NCBI RefSeq assembly: GCF_002835995.1
Contig: NZ_PJBZ01000050.1
Span: forward strand, 1-55,609
Direction: 5' to 3'
DNA from: Psychromonas sp. Urea-02u-13
GTDB lineage: Bacteria; Pseudomonadota; Gammaproteobacteria; Enterobacterales; Psychromonadaceae
DNA: 55,609 nucleotides
In this document: positions 1-9,736 of the stretch, piece after piece
Numbering within the stretch: the first letter of the stretch is position 1
Layout: every line of letters begins with the position of its first letter
The notes under the pieces: model-generated
Told to the model about the DNA's origin: nothing
The model's database searches: none
The model's input: only the letters and a program-made list of their open reading frames with translations
Made by a program: the position numbers and the translations under genes

Positions 1-848
1 CACGTTCATTCCCATCACTTACTTTGGAATGACGTAATTCTAATGCTGATTTTAGCGCGAATGATAACTTGATTTTATTCATTCAGGTAGTTTGATCTCA
101 TTTACAAAAAAATCAAGCATCTTCATTGATCACGGGTATAGAAGGATATCGTGAAGCTTATGCTCTACTTTTGATTGTTGGCGATGATCAGGGATTGGTG
201 AAAAATGTTCATTAAAGGCTGATAACATTTGAGGCCCTATGAATAAGAAGCCTATTTGATCACACTTGGCTCAAAATTAAAAGTTCATGATCTTACCCTG
301 GCCAACAGCACTTTAATTAGGGCTAAATATCAATTCATATCTTACTTGTGGTAATTTTTGTTGCTTGTATTCTCTGTGAGAACACCCAAAAACAATAAAG
401 TGTCATCATCTTGTAGAGCCTCGCTCTCAATAAGTGTGATACATCTCGTGTTATAGCTGTATTGTATTTTAATGTTTGGGTAGTAATTTCTCTTTTTTTT
501 GATTAAGTCAACTAAGTGTGGGTTTGCATCTGCTTTATGATCCTAACGTAGATTCTTTGTTTTTTGGGTTGGTTTTTGTTCGAAATTGGAGGTTTTTTAC
601 TTTTTTGTGCAATTTACTTAGTTCAGGATAAAAAACGCAGAATGATTTTTTTATTAGTTTTTTATAAATTATTGGTCTTCTTGCGTTGCTTTTTTATGTC
701 TAATTATGGGGAGGGGGCTATGAACCCTTGCTTTTAAAGACAAAAAGATAATTAAAATTTGATTGGTAATGTTTTTTTTTGTCAATAGAATATTTAATTG
801 TAAATAATTAGTTGCGGTTGTGATGACCTTTTTGATGTGGATAATAAT
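1..848. other. Non-coding region upstream of flgB
   Basis: I see no supportable gene in this stretch of about 850 bases. It is AT-rich, with many T-tracts between 480 and 790. It should carry the promoter of the flg operon. I looked for the sigma-54 pattern (GG, ten bases, GC) and found no convincing match, and no clear sigma-70 pair stands out. Short open stretches of about 40 codons near 110-230 are no longer than chance would give at this base composition. Confidence 0.5.
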
Positions 849-1199
849 ATGGCACTAAAACTAGATACTGCACTGGGTATACACCCTCAAATGCTGCAAT
901 ATCGTACCCAGCGGATGCAAATATTAGCCAATAATATGGCAAATTCCGACACGCCAAATTATAAAGCGCAAGACCTCACTTTTTTGTCATCATTCGAGAT
1001 GGTAAATAACAGCCGTGAACTTACCGTCTCGCCAGAAGCAAAATATAGAATCCCTCATCAACGCTCATTGACAGGAAATACTGTCGAGTTGAGTGTGGAA
1101 CAAGCGAAGTTTGCTGAAACAACGGCAAATTACCAATTCAGCCTTAATTTTTTGAAAATGAAAATATCAGGTTTGAAATCTGCAATAGAAGGAAGATAG
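849..1199 (+). CDS. flgB: Flagellar proximal rod protein FlgB
   Basis: FlgB is one of the four proximal rod proteins built on the MS ring and exported by the flagellar type III apparatus. The N-terminus carries the rod/hook-family signature, with the ILANNMANSDTPNYKAQD stretch matching the ILAxNxANxDTPxYxAxD motif of FlgB. The protein is about 116 residues, slightly shorter than the usual 130-140. I chose the ATG at 849 because the protein then aligns end to end with enteric FlgB; an in-frame GTG at 837 adds only four residues. It heads the flg operon, and flgC follows after one base. Confidence 0.95.
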   Translation: MALKLDTALGIHPQMLQYRTQRMQILANNMANSDTPNYKAQDLTFLSSFEMVNNSRELTVSPEAKYRIPHQRSLTGNTVELSVEQAKFAETTANYQFSLNFLKMKISGLKSAIEGR

Positions 1200-1200
1200 G

Positions 1201-1632
1201 GTGTCATTTGGGCAAATATTTAATACCGCCGCTTCAGCAATGACTGCGCAAACCATCAGACTAAATACAATTTCTAGTAATTTGGCTAATGCGGATTCAG
1301 TTTCTGGCAACAAAGATCGGGTTTACAAGGCGTTAAAGCCCGTATTTGCGACTATTTATAGCGATATAAATACTTCGACACAGGAATACCGAGCGGCTTC
1401 TGCGAAAGTAATGGTCGCCGATGTTGTTTCATTGGATTCACTGATACAAAAAAGACATGAGCCAGATAACCCGTTATCAAATGCCGAGGGAAATGTGTTT
1501 TATTCTGGTATTAGCCCTGTCTCTGAAATGGCGGATATGATGTCTGCAAGCCGTAGTTTTGAAATGAATGTCGAAGTGCTTGGTAATGCCAAGTCTATGC
1601 AGCAATCCTTAATTAGACTATTGGAGGTCTAA
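1201..1632 (+). CDS. flgC: Flagellar proximal rod protein FlgC
   Basis: FlgC is a proximal rod subunit placed between FlgB and the distal rod. The N-terminal NTISSNLANADSVSG stretch and the C-terminal EMADMMSASRSFEMNVEVL helix are the family's terminal coiled-coil elements. The length of 143 residues is normal. The start is GTG, one base after the flgB stop, so translation is probably coupled. The strong GGAGG at the end of flgC serves the next gene, flgD. Confidence 0.95.
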   Translation: MSFGQIFNTAASAMTAQTIRLNTISSNLANADSVSGNKDRVYKALKPVFATIYSDINTSTQEYRAASAKVMVADVVSLDSLIQKRHEPDNPLSNAEGNVFYSGISPVSEMADMMSASRSFEMNVEVLGNAKSMQQSLIRLLEV

Positions 1633-1633
1633 A

Positions 1634-2332
1634 ATGGCTTTACCTCTGTACACACCATCAAGCACTAATGTGGGGGCTCTCGCTACACAAGCTAATGACC
1701 AAAATGTGGTGAATAACCCGAATGACAGCGGTTCTATGAAAAACGAATTTTTGACATTAATGGTCGCACAAATACAAAATCAAGACCCATTGAATCCTAC
1801 GGATGGCACGGAATACGTGTCTCAATTAGCGCTATTTTCTCAGGTGGAAGGTACTGAGAATATGGTCAAGCTAATGCAGAATAACTTGGTGATGATGGAT
1901 AACATGCAAGTGCTTACGACAGCGGGTTTAGTGGGGCAAAGTGTCTTAGTTTATGGTAATGAGTTTAATATTGATGGTAAAGAAGGCCAATCCGTTGCTG
2001 GCAAAATTGAGCTAACCGCACCATCCTCACAAGTTAACCTGATTATTGAAGACGCACATGGGAAAAAGCAAACTGTTTCCCTCGGCGCTCAATCGGCGGG
2101 CTCTGTCAATTTTGATCTTGATTTAGAAAATTTAGATTTAGCTAAGGGAGGTTACTCAATCTCTGTTGAGCTAAGTAACGGCCAAAATTATAAACCAACA
2201 GTGCAAATGGCTGGGAAAATAGATTCGATCAATATACCCGCAACTGGTGGTGCATCTCAAGTATCTATAAGAGGGTTAGGCACCGTGCCCTTTTATGATA
2301 TTAGTCAGTTTGACGAAAAAACAGATTCATAA
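1634..2332 (+). CDS. flgD: Hook cap / hook assembly protein FlgD
   Basis: FlgD caps the growing hook and allows FlgE to polymerise; it is then discarded. The conserved N-terminal block FLTLMVAQIQNQDPLNPTD (about residues 35-55), followed by a QLALFSQVEG stretch, is diagnostic. The C-terminal half is beta-rich, as expected for the FlgD tudor and Ig-like part. It has 232 residues, a normal length. A GGAGG Shine-Dalgarno in the last codons of flgC precedes the ATG. Confidence 0.95.
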   Translation: MALPLYTPSSTNVGALATQANDQNVVNNPNDSGSMKNEFLTLMVAQIQNQDPLNPTDGTEYVSQLALFSQVEGTENMVKLMQNNLVMMDNMQVLTTAGLVGQSVLVYGNEFNIDGKEGQSVAGKIELTAPSSQVNLIIEDAHGKKQTVSLGAQSAGSVNFDLDLENLDLAKGGYSISVELSNGQNYKPTVQMAGKIDSINIPATGGASQVSIRGLGTVPFYDISQFDEKTDS

Positions 2333-2363
2333 TAAACGTTAACTTTAAAAAGGACCTAATAAG

Positions 2364-3560
2364 ATGAGCTTTAATATCTCTATCAGTGGTTTGCAGGCGA
2401 CGAGCGAACAGCTGAACTCAATTTCAAATAATATTGCTAACGTTTCAACATCAGGATTTAAAGGCTCTCGAACCGAGTTTTCGTCGGTTTATAATGGCAT
2501 GCAAGCAGGTGGCGTTGAAGTCGCTGGCATATCTCAGAACTTTGACCTAAATGGCAGTTTGCAGACGACGGGTCGTGCAATGGATTTAGGGTTAACGGGG
2601 GCTGGTTTTTTCAGTACTGTCGATAGTAAAGGCCAAAGCGTTTATACACGTTCAGGGGCGTTTACTGTCAATAAAGATAATACGATAGTATCTGGGCAAG
2701 GCAATAAATTACAAGGATATAGCGTAGATGCTAAGGCCAATATCCAGCAAGGTAAAATAGGTGATTTAACCATATCAAATGCGCAACTTGCCGCGAGCGC
2801 AACTAGCAAAGTAGATTTCAGTGCAAACTTTGATGCAAGAGCCACAGCTATCAGTACGCCGTTTGATGCAAGTGATGCAACTACGTTTACCTCATCTTAT
2901 ACAACAGAGACTTTTGACTCGCTAGGTAATTCACATACAACTTCTCAGTACTTTGTAAAAACGGCGGATAATACCTGGCAAGCGCATGTGACCGTAGATG
3001 GGAATGATGTGACACCTGTGCCTACACCGATCATTAATTTCAATAGCGATGGGTCTCTAAATACAACAACTTCGACAGTACCTTTTACCCTTAATACCTT
3101 CCCGCTAGGCGCGGATCCGATGACGGTTGCAGTCGACATAACAGGTTCAACGCAATACGCCGCAGACTTTGGTGTAAGTAAAAACAATCCTGATGGTTAT
3201 ACCTCTGGTGAGCTAGCAGGTATTCGCATTGAAGATAACGGCATGATTTACGCACAATATTCTAATGGTCAAAATCAGCTCCAAGGCCAGGTTATTATTG
3301 CTGACTTTCCAAACCCTAATGGGTTGGTACAAGGCAGTGGTACATCTTGGACGCAGTCTTTTGCGTCGGGGGCACCTATTGTTGGGACTGCAGGATCTGG
3401 CGTTTTTGGTAGTATGCAGGCCGGTGTGTTAGAAGGTTCTAACGTTGACTTAACGACTGAGCTTGTTGATTTAATGACCGCGCAACGTAACTACCAAGCA
3501 AATACCAAGACAATTACTGCGACCGATAAGATGACGCAAACACTATTTAACGCAGTGTAG
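2364..3560 (+). CDS. flgE: Flagellar hook protein FlgE
   Basis: FlgE forms the hook, the universal joint between rod and filament. The N-terminal ISGLQATSEQLNSISNNIAN segment, then the STSGFKGSRTEF motif, identify the family. The C-terminal segment with LTTELVDLMTAQRNYQANTKTI is the matching terminal helix. At 398 residues it is close to enteric FlgE. An AAAGGACC Shine-Dalgarno sits just before the ATG. There is a 31-base gap after flgD, enough for a ribosome site but with no obvious terminator. Confidence 0.96.
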   Translation: MSFNISISGLQATSEQLNSISNNIANVSTSGFKGSRTEFSSVYNGMQAGGVEVAGISQNFDLNGSLQTTGRAMDLGLTGAGFFSTVDSKGQSVYTRSGAFTVNKDNTIVSGQGNKLQGYSVDAKANIQQGKIGDLTISNAQLAASATSKVDFSANFDARATAISTPFDASDATTFTSSYTTETFDSLGNSHTTSQYFVKTADNTWQAHVTVDGNDVTPVPTPIINFNSDGSLNTTTSTVPFTLNTFPLGADPMTVAVDITGSTQYAADFGVSKNNPDGYTSGELAGIRIEDNGMIYAQYSNGQNQLQGQVIIADFPNPNGLVQGSGTSWTQSFASGAPIVGTAGSGVFGSMQAGVLEGSNVDLTTELVDLMTAQRNYQANTKTITATDKMTQTLFNAV

Positions 3561-3568
3561 ATTAATTT

Positions 3569-4300
3569 ATGAATCCAATATTATATACCGCGGCGGGAAG
3601 CGCTAATAAAGCCATATTATCTCAGCATGTGCGTAGCAATAACATGGCAAATTCTAATACGACTGGTTTCAAAGCAGTACTTGAACGCTCAACACCCATT
3701 TTTAGAGGTGGGGATGGTTTTGAAACAAGTACCACTAGCCGAAGTAACTCCACAGGGGTCGACTTTTCTGCTGGCGAGCTAACACGAACAGGTCGCGCAT
3801 TAGATTTGGCCATTAATGGCAATGGTTTCTTTGCTGTTTTGGATGATCAAGGTAATGAGAGTTATACCCGTGCAGGTAATGTGACGGCTTCAAAAAATGG
3901 CACGTTAATGGTTAACAATAGAGATGTGTTAGATGAAAATGGAGCGCCGATTGTGCTACCAATTTATCAGGATCTAAATATTAGCGAGAAAGGCATTGTC
4001 AATATAGTACCGAATGGTGGTGGCGCAAGTGTGACTGTTGCCAAAGTTAAATTAGTGAATCCTAGTCTTGAAAACTTAACCTTAAATAAGGGTGGCACGT
4101 TTGATTCAAACGTGCCATTAGAATCAGATAGTAGCGTAATAATGGCCTCTGGTTATTTAGAAAGTTCTAATGTCTCTCCTATTACTGAAATGATGGCCGT
4201 GATGATGTCAACGAGACAATATGAGATACAAGTGAAAATGATGAAAGCGGCTGACAAGTTGGCAGCGTCGGGTAATCAATTAGTTTCTGCAAGAGGGTAA
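3569..4300 (+). CDS. flgF: Flagellar proximal rod protein FlgF
   Basis: FlgF is a proximal rod protein, paralogous to FlgG. The N-terminus holds the rod-family RSNNMANSNTTGFKAVLER motif, and the ALDLAINGNGFFAVLDDQGN block near residue 78 is typical of the FlgF/FlgG/FlgE fold. The C-terminus ends in EMMAVMMSTRQYEIQVKMMK, the partner helix. The 243 residues are normal. It follows flgE by 8 bases, and flgG begins 4 bases after its stop. Confidence 0.95.
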   Translation: MNPILYTAAGSANKAILSQHVRSNNMANSNTTGFKAVLERSTPIFRGGDGFETSTTSRSNSTGVDFSAGELTRTGRALDLAINGNGFFAVLDDQGNESYTRAGNVTASKNGTLMVNNRDVLDENGAPIVLPIYQDLNISEKGIVNIVPNGGGASVTVAKVKLVNPSLENLTLNKGGTFDSNVPLESDSSVIMASGYLESSNVSPITEMMAVMMSTRQYEIQVKMMKAADKLAASGNQLVSARG

Positions 4301-4304
4301 TGCA

Positions 4305-5090
4305 ATGCAAGCTGCTTTATGGATAAGTAAAACAGGGATGGCCGCGCAAGATGCGAAGATGACGGCTATTTCAAATAACTTGGCAAATATTAATACTGTC
4401 GGATTCAAACGTGACCGAGTGATTTTTGAAGATCTATTTTATTCAATTCAGACTCAGGCTGGCTCCCCTGTAGATGGAGACAATAATTTACCCACCGGTG
4501 TTCAATTAGGTAATGGTGTGCGTGTTGTTGGCACGCAAAAAGTACATACGCAAGGCGGAGTGCAAAATACCCATCAAGAACTCGATCTTGCCATTGTGGG
4601 TTCAGGCTTTTTTCAAGTAGAGAACTCGGATGGAGAAATTATGTTTTCTCGTAACGGCCAGTTCAATATAAATGAAGATGGTCAAGTAGTTAATACCGCA
4701 GGTTTGCCACTGGTCCCCGAAATGACAATACCCGAGGGGGCGACCTCCATTTCTATTGATATTGAAGGTGGTGTGAGCGTGACAATGGCTGGACAAGTCA
4801 ATATGGACAGAATTGGCGAGATAACATTAGCCACCTTTATGAATCCATCTGGTTTGTCAGCAAATGGAGGCAATCTTTACCGTGAAACAGAAGCGAGCGG
4901 TGCGCCAAATGAAGTCACTGCGGGTATTGATGGTGCTGGGATAATTAAGCAAGGCGCGTTGGAAGGCTCAAATGTTCAGGTTGTTACAGAGATGGTTGAC
5001 ATGATAGCCACTCAACGCGCTTATGAAATGAGTGCAAAAATGGTATCTGCTGCCGATGAGATGCTTCAATATATCGCGCAAGCGACATAA
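4305..5090 (+). CDS. flgG: Flagellar distal rod protein FlgG
   Basis: FlgG makes the distal rod that passes through the L and P rings. The N-terminus ALWISKTGMAAQDAKM, then AISNNLANINTVGFKRDR, is highly characteristic. It ends with VVTEMVDMIATQRAYEMSAK, the conserved terminal helix. Its 261 residues equal the usual length. A GAGG sequence at the end of flgF provides the ribosome site. The 36-base gap after it leads to flgH with a GGGAAGGGAG Shine-Dalgarno. Confidence 0.96.
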   Translation: MQAALWISKTGMAAQDAKMTAISNNLANINTVGFKRDRVIFEDLFYSIQTQAGSPVDGDNNLPTGVQLGNGVRVVGTQKVHTQGGVQNTHQELDLAIVGSGFFQVENSDGEIMFSRNGQFNINEDGQVVNTAGLPLVPEMTIPEGATSISIDIEGGVSVTMAGQVNMDRIGEITLATFMNPSGLSANGGNLYRETEASGAPNEVTAGIDGAGIIKQGALEGSNVQVVTEMVDMIATQRAYEMSAKMVSAADEMLQYIAQAT

Positions 5091-5126
5091 CCACAGTTAA
5101 AATATGTTCATGGGAAGGGAGACCTT

Positions 5127-5774
5127 ATGTCGCTAAAAAAAACATTGATAATCATTTCACTTTTATTGCTGAGTGCTTGTTCAATACGCCCGGAATTTGT
5201 TCCTCCATCACCTGACAGTGTTGAATTTGCGCCACCCAAACTCGACTATTCACTTCCGAAGCCTCGCCATGGAAGCTTATATCGCAGTAAAAACTCCTTC
5301 TCATTGTTTACCGATACCCGTGCTTTCCAAGTGGGCGATATTCTAATGGTTTATCTTGATGAGGAAACGTCATCTAAAAAAAATGCTGGCACTAAGTTAG
5401 GTAAGAGTTCGGGTATTAGCATAGCGATACCTGACTATGGAGAAAGCGTTGACGTTGATAGGACATTTAAGGGGGAGGGAACAAGCTCTCAGCAAAATAA
5501 ACTCAGTGGCACTATTACCGTCACCGTTTACGAAGTGCTGCCTAATGGCGTGTTGCGTGTGAGAGGCGAAAAATGGATCACTTTAAATCAAGGCGATGAA
5601 TTTATTCGCTTGTCGGGCAATGTCCGTGTTGAGGATATCGATAATGGAAATGGAATCGCTTCAGGGCGTATAGCAGACGCGCGAATTACCTATGCAGGAA
5701 AAGGTGCGCTTGCTGACAGTAATGCCCCTGGTTGGTTGATGCAATTACTTTCATCACCATGGATTCCGATTTAA
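5127..5774 (+). CDS. flgH: Outer-membrane L-ring lipoprotein FlgH
   Basis: FlgH is the lipoprotein of the L ring, the outer-membrane bushing for the rod. It starts with a positively charged signal peptide and a lipobox LSAC whose cysteine is residue 18. The mature part contains the family blocks SLYRSKNSFSLFTDTRAFQVGDI and VLPNGVLRVRGEKWITLNQGDEFIRLSG. The 215 residues are near the usual 230. A strong Shine-Dalgarno (GGGAAGGGAG) precedes the ATG. The ring class fits a Gram-negative flagellum. Confidence 0.95.
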   Translation: MSLKKTLIIISLLLLSACSIRPEFVPPSPDSVEFAPPKLDYSLPKPRHGSLYRSKNSFSLFTDTRAFQVGDILMVYLDEETSSKKNAGTKLGKSSGISIAIPDYGESVDVDRTFKGEGTSSQQNKLSGTITVTVYEVLPNGVLRVRGEKWITLNQGDEFIRLSGNVRVEDIDNGNGIASGRIADARITYAGKGALADSNAPGWLMQLLSSPWIPI

Positions 5775-5791
5775 AGTGCGAAGGATTAGTA

Positions 5792-6898
5792 ATGTTAAAC
5801 ATGTTTAAAGGTGCATTGGTTTCTATTTTATTGCTTTTGCCACAAGTGAGTTATTCGGAAAGTTTGATGAATATTGTGGATATCAAAGGTATTCGATCTA
5901 ATGAAATAGTCGGTTATGGTCTAGTAGTTGGTTTGGACGGTACGGGCGATAAGAGTCAGGTTAAATTTACCAGCCAATCTGTCACGAATATGATCAAGCA
6001 ATTTGGTGTTCAGTTGGATGACCGGTCAAATCCAAAAATAAAAAATGTCGCGGCGGTATCGGTGACGGCAACGATTAGCCCAATGCTCGGAGAAGGGCAA
6101 AAAATCAATGTCATAGTCTCAAGCTTGGGTGATGCAACAAGTTTACGTGGTGGGACATTAATACTAACGCCTTTACATAGTATTGATGGCGAGGTTTATG
6201 CGGTAGCACAGGGCAATGTAACAGTAGGTGGTCTAAGTGCTAAAGGGGAAGATGGAAGCAGTATAACAATTAACATACCGACAGTAGGGCGCATTCCAAA
6301 CGGTGCGGTACTTGAGAGAGAAGTGCCTAATACGTTCAATGAAAGCCGCGTTGTTACGCTTAATTTACGTAAACCAAATTTCACCACAGCGAAAAATATT
6401 TCATCGAGCATTAATAAGATATTCGGGGCGGGTGTTGCAGAGCCAGTCAACTTCGCAAGTGTAGAGGTCACGGCACCGATGGGGCGTACACAACGCGTTG
6501 CTTTCATGTCGATGCTTGATGAGATCGAGGTAGAGCAAGGTAAAGATAAAGCACGTCTTATCTTTAACTCTCGTACCGGCACAGTGGTGATAAGTAAAGC
6601 GGTAAGGATATCAGAGGTCGCGATTTCTCATGGTGGTATTACCATTTCTATCCAAGAAGATAGTCAGGTAAGTCAGGCGAATGCCTTTTCAGAACGGGGC
6701 ACTACTGAGATCATAAAAGATTCAACGATTAATATTAATAAGGATGATTCTACTATGATGGTGTGGCCTGAGGGTGTTGATTTAAGAACCATTGTTAATG
6801 CAGTAAACCAACTAGGTGCATCGGTTGATGATCTAATGCAAATCCTGCAGGCGTTAGATGCTGCTGGTGCATTAAATGCCGAATTAATCGTTATTTAG
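5792..6898 (+). CDS. flgI: Periplasmic P-ring protein FlgI
   Basis: FlgI forms the P ring in the peptidoglycan layer and needs FlgA for assembly. The ATG at 5792 has an AAGGAT ribosome site and opens with a proper Sec signal peptide (hydrophobic SILLLLP stretch, then a YSES region). The longer reading from TTG at 5732 overlaps flgH and would bury that signal. The mature start MNIVDIKGIRSNEIVGYGLV and the GLDGTGD motif are diagnostic. It has 368 residues, close to the enteric 365. Confidence 0.95.
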   Translation: MLNMFKGALVSILLLLPQVSYSESLMNIVDIKGIRSNEIVGYGLVVGLDGTGDKSQVKFTSQSVTNMIKQFGVQLDDRSNPKIKNVAAVSVTATISPMLGEGQKINVIVSSLGDATSLRGGTLILTPLHSIDGEVYAVAQGNVTVGGLSAKGEDGSSITINIPTVGRIPNGAVLEREVPNTFNESRVVTLNLRKPNFTTAKNISSSINKIFGAGVAEPVNFASVEVTAPMGRTQRVAFMSMLDEIEVEQGKDKARLIFNSRTGTVVISKAVRISEVAISHGGITISIQEDSQVSQANAFSERGTTEIIKDSTININKDDSTMMVWPEGVDLRTIVNAVNQLGASVDDLMQILQALDAAGALNAELIVI

Positions 6899-6905
6899 GA
6901 ATCAG

Positions 6906-7292
6906 ATGACTATCCCTGTAATTCAAGGCAACGTATCTCTTTACAGCGATACGCACGCTATTAACAAAATAAAGTATCAAGCGGATACGGACGGTGCACT
7001 CAAACTGGCTGCACAGCAGTTTGAAGCCATGTTGTATCAACAAATACTTAAGAGTATGCGTGCATCAACGGACATTATTAATGACGATGAAAATGCTTTA
7101 TCTAATAAAGACCAAGGCGGCATGCGAGATATGTATGATGGCCAGTTAGCGTTGCATATGGCGAGTGGTGGCGCGGGTTCTATCTCGGATATGTTAATTC
7201 AGCAGTTATCACCCAGCAAAATCGAGACGTTAAATAAACGTGTAATAACCAATGATATTGTATTACAAAAAATATTAACTGCTAAGGATTAG
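6906..7292 (+). CDS. flgJ: Rod-cap protein FlgJ, rod domain only
   Basis: FlgJ caps the rod during assembly. In enterics it has an N-terminal rod-capping domain and a C-terminal glucosaminidase. This protein has 128 residues and covers only the rod domain, including LAAQQFEAMLYQQILKSMR (near residue 32) and MYDGQLALHMASGGAGSISDM. No wall-hydrolase domain follows; flgK starts 2 bases after the stop. Single-domain FlgJ is known in other bacteria, which then use a separate lytic enzyme. None is visible in this window, so the wall-opening enzyme must be encoded elsewhere. Confidence 0.93.
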   Translation: MTIPVIQGNVSLYSDTHAINKIKYQADTDGALKLAAQQFEAMLYQQILKSMRASTDIINDDENALSNKDQGGMRDMYDGQLALHMASGGAGSISDMLIQQLSPSKIETLNKRVITNDIVLQKILTAKD

Positions 7293-7294
7293 AT

Positions 7295-8650
7295 ATGAGC
7301 ATTTTAAATACCGCGTTATCAGGCGCTAATGCCAATCGTGCTGCACTCAATGTGACGGCATTAAATATTGCCAATGCCCATACTGTAGGTTACTCACGAC
7401 AGCAGGCGATGCAAGCAACAACCGGTGCAACAGGGGCGTCAATCGGCGGTGTTGAAGTGACTAGCATACGGCGCATAGCAGATGACTTTATAAGCGCTCA
7501 AATATGGTCGAGTAAAAGTGAACTGGGTAATGCTAGCTATTCCATGGAGAACTTTGCAAAGCTAGAGGAGATAATGGGTATTGAGGGTTATAATATTTCA
7601 TCAGGAATGGATGATTTTTTTGGCGCTATTAGCGAAAGTACGACAGGGGCTGAGTCTACTGCGCTCAGGCAAAAAGTATTGTCACAAGCTGATAGTTTAG
7701 CGCAGCGCTTTTCTGGGTTAAGTAATGCAATCCAGGACCAACATCAAAAATTATCCGATGATAGAAACAGTAGCATCATTAATATTAATGAATTACTCGG
7801 TTCTATCGCCACCAATACAGAATCCATAATTGCGATAGGTGGGTCTTCAGCGATACTTGAAGATCAACGAGATCTATTAGTTGGTCAGTTATCAGAGTTG
7901 GTAGACTTAGAGATAAACAAAGGCTCGGGAGGGGAACTTCAGTTATCCTTACCAAATGGCCAACCTTTACTTATTAATAGTAAAATAGGTGAATTGCAAG
8001 CAACACCATTAGCATCTGACCCTTTGCAAGCCACGTTAAATGTCATCTTTAATGGCAACAAGTTCCCTGTGTCAACTAACGCAGGAGGACAGCTAGGTGC
8101 AATAGAAACATCGCAAAAAAATGATCTTATTCCCCTTATTGATGCATTGGACGATATGACTGTTTTCCTTGCCGATGGCATTAATACTGCCTTGTCTGGA
8201 GGAACGGATATGAAGGGAAACTCACCCGCAGTGGATTTGTTTTTTTATGATCCTAGTAATCCTGCTGCAACACTGGTCGTCAATGACCTATCTCCCGATC
8301 AACTTGCTTTTTCTAAAACAGGTGCACCTGGTGATGGTGGCATATTAGAGGAATTATTAGCCATAACAGGCACTAAATTTTCAGTGACAGGCCAAGGCTT
8401 CATCAGCCTTGATGAAGCCTTTAGTTCTATAACGGGTGACGTGGCATTTTCGAGTAGAAAGTCTCAATCAACTTTTGATTCTAGCACTTCATTATACAAT
8501 CAAGTTCAATCCTCGCGTGAGCAATTGAGTGGTGTAAGTAGTGAGGAAGAAAGCGCAAACTTAATGATGTATGCGAACTCATATGAAGCAAATATGAAGG
8601 TTATCAGCACTGCTAATCAAATGTTTAATACTATTTTAAATGCTTTTTAA
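7295..8650 (+). CDS. flgK: Hook-filament junction protein FlgK (HAP1)
   Basis: FlgK is the first hook-filament junction protein. The N-terminal block SGANANRAALNVTALNIANA, followed by HTVGYSRQQ, is the HAP1 signature, and the C-terminus ends with ESANLMMYANSYEANMKVIS, then a MFNTILNAF tail, the matching coiled-coil. It has 451 residues, shorter than the 540 or so of enteric FlgK, mostly through a reduced central region. FlgN, encoded on the other strand at 18800-19210, is the expected export chaperone. Confidence 0.94.
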   Translation: MSILNTALSGANANRAALNVTALNIANAHTVGYSRQQAMQATTGATGASIGGVEVTSIRRIADDFISAQIWSSKSELGNASYSMENFAKLEEIMGIEGYNISSGMDDFFGAISESTTGAESTALRQKVLSQADSLAQRFSGLSNAIQDQHQKLSDDRNSSIININELLGSIATNTESIIAIGGSSAILEDQRDLLVGQLSELVDLEINKGSGGELQLSLPNGQPLLINSKIGELQATPLASDPLQATLNVIFNGNKFPVSTNAGGQLGAIETSQKNDLIPLIDALDDMTVFLADGINTALSGGTDMKGNSPAVDLFFYDPSNPAATLVVNDLSPDQLAFSKTGAPGDGGILEELLAITGTKFSVTGQGFISLDEAFSSITGDVAFSSRKSQSTFDSSTSLYNQVQSSREQLSGVSSEEESANLMMYANSYEANMKVISTANQMFNTILNAF

Positions 8651-8664
8651 GAAGGAACTTGATA

Positions 8665-9552
8665 ATGAGAGTATCAGATACACAATTTAATAATGTCATG
8701 CTCAATGGTATGGCAGAGAGTAAGAAAAAACTAACGACGTTAATGGAACAATTGCATGCGGCTGAAAAGCTAACAAAAATTTCAGATGATCCCGTTGCCT
8801 CAGTAAAATTGCTGGGTCTGGAGAAAACGCTTAATGAAACTACCCAGTACATCACTAATATCGAAAGTATAAAAAGTGAATACCAGCGCTATGAAACGCA
8901 GATCAGTAGTATCGAAAGTAACTTGCAGGATGCAAACGCACTTATTCTTTTAGCAAAAAATAATACCGCGGATAGCTCAAGCTTTGTCATTGAATTGGAA
9001 TCCTTAAAAGAGAATTTTATCGCTACTTTTAATTCAAAAGATAATTATGGAGCGTATCTTTTTGCTGGTACCGCCAGTAACGAAGTTCCATTCATTAAAG
9101 ACGTAGCAACCGGTGAATGGGCTGTTAATCCTAACATCAATAGTGATACCAGTGAAGCTGTGGTTGGAGAGGGGCTGAAGCTGACGAATAACTTTACTCT
9201 TGATGATGTTGATGCTAAAGATATTTTAGACTTTATGAGCACGACAATAATACAGTTAAATAGCGCGAACCCTGACATGGATGCTGTCGGGAAGGCCCAT
9301 GACCAATTATTGAACTCCTTAGGCAATGTATCAGCTTCACACGCTAAACTCGGTAGTGGCATTAATAATATGGATCGCCTACAAGAAACCCATATAGATA
9401 CTGAGCTTTTTGCTACCAAGCTTGAAGGGGACTTAAAAAACCTTAACTTTGATGAAGCTGCTGTGAAAGTAGATAGTTACTCACTGGCATTGCAAGTAAG
9501 CCAAAAGACGTTTATTAAATTAAGCGGTTTATCAATGTTCAAGCTGATGTAG
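8665..9552 (+). CDS. flgL: Hook-filament junction protein FlgL (HAP3)
   Basis: FlgL is the second junction protein, bridging FlgK and the filament. It is flagellin-like at both ends; the N-terminal part with AEKLTKISDDPVASVKLLGLE is the family hallmark. I place the start at the ATG at 8665 because an AAGGA ribosome site (8652-8656) is well spaced from it; a TTG two codons upstream is also open. The length is 295 residues, normal for FlgL. A gap of 272 bases follows before fliE, so the flg operon may end here. Confidence 0.93.
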   Translation: MRVSDTQFNNVMLNGMAESKKKLTTLMEQLHAAEKLTKISDDPVASVKLLGLEKTLNETTQYITNIESIKSEYQRYETQISSIESNLQDANALILLAKNNTADSSSFVIELESLKENFIATFNSKDNYGAYLFAGTASNEVPFIKDVATGEWAVNPNINSDTSEAVVGEGLKLTNNFTLDDVDAKDILDFMSTTIIQLNSANPDMDAVGKAHDQLLNSLGNVSASHAKLGSGINNMDRLQETHIDTELFATKLEGDLKNLNFDEAAVKVDSYSLALQVSQKTFIKLSGLSMFKLM

Positions 9553-9736
9553 GTATGGTGGCATTTTAATAAATTGTGTTATCGAATTTTTACAACTTAA
9601 TTTACTGCATAACCACGTTATTGTGACTTGCACCAGGTGTTTTTCCTGAATTAGCGCAAAGAAATAAAGCAAGTATCAATGTTATATGAAACTTATCTGT
9701 GATGAGATTATAGCTTCAAACCTTATCTTTCAGGTA

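Noticed and set aside
110-230. Short open stretch upstream of flgB with a protein-like look
   Set aside because: About 40 codons with no start, ribosome site or known motif. Chance in AT-rich DNA explains it.
661-760. Sigma-54 promoter in front of flgB
   Set aside because: GG and GC pairs are present near GGGGGCTATGAACCCTTGC, but they are 12 bases apart instead of 10.
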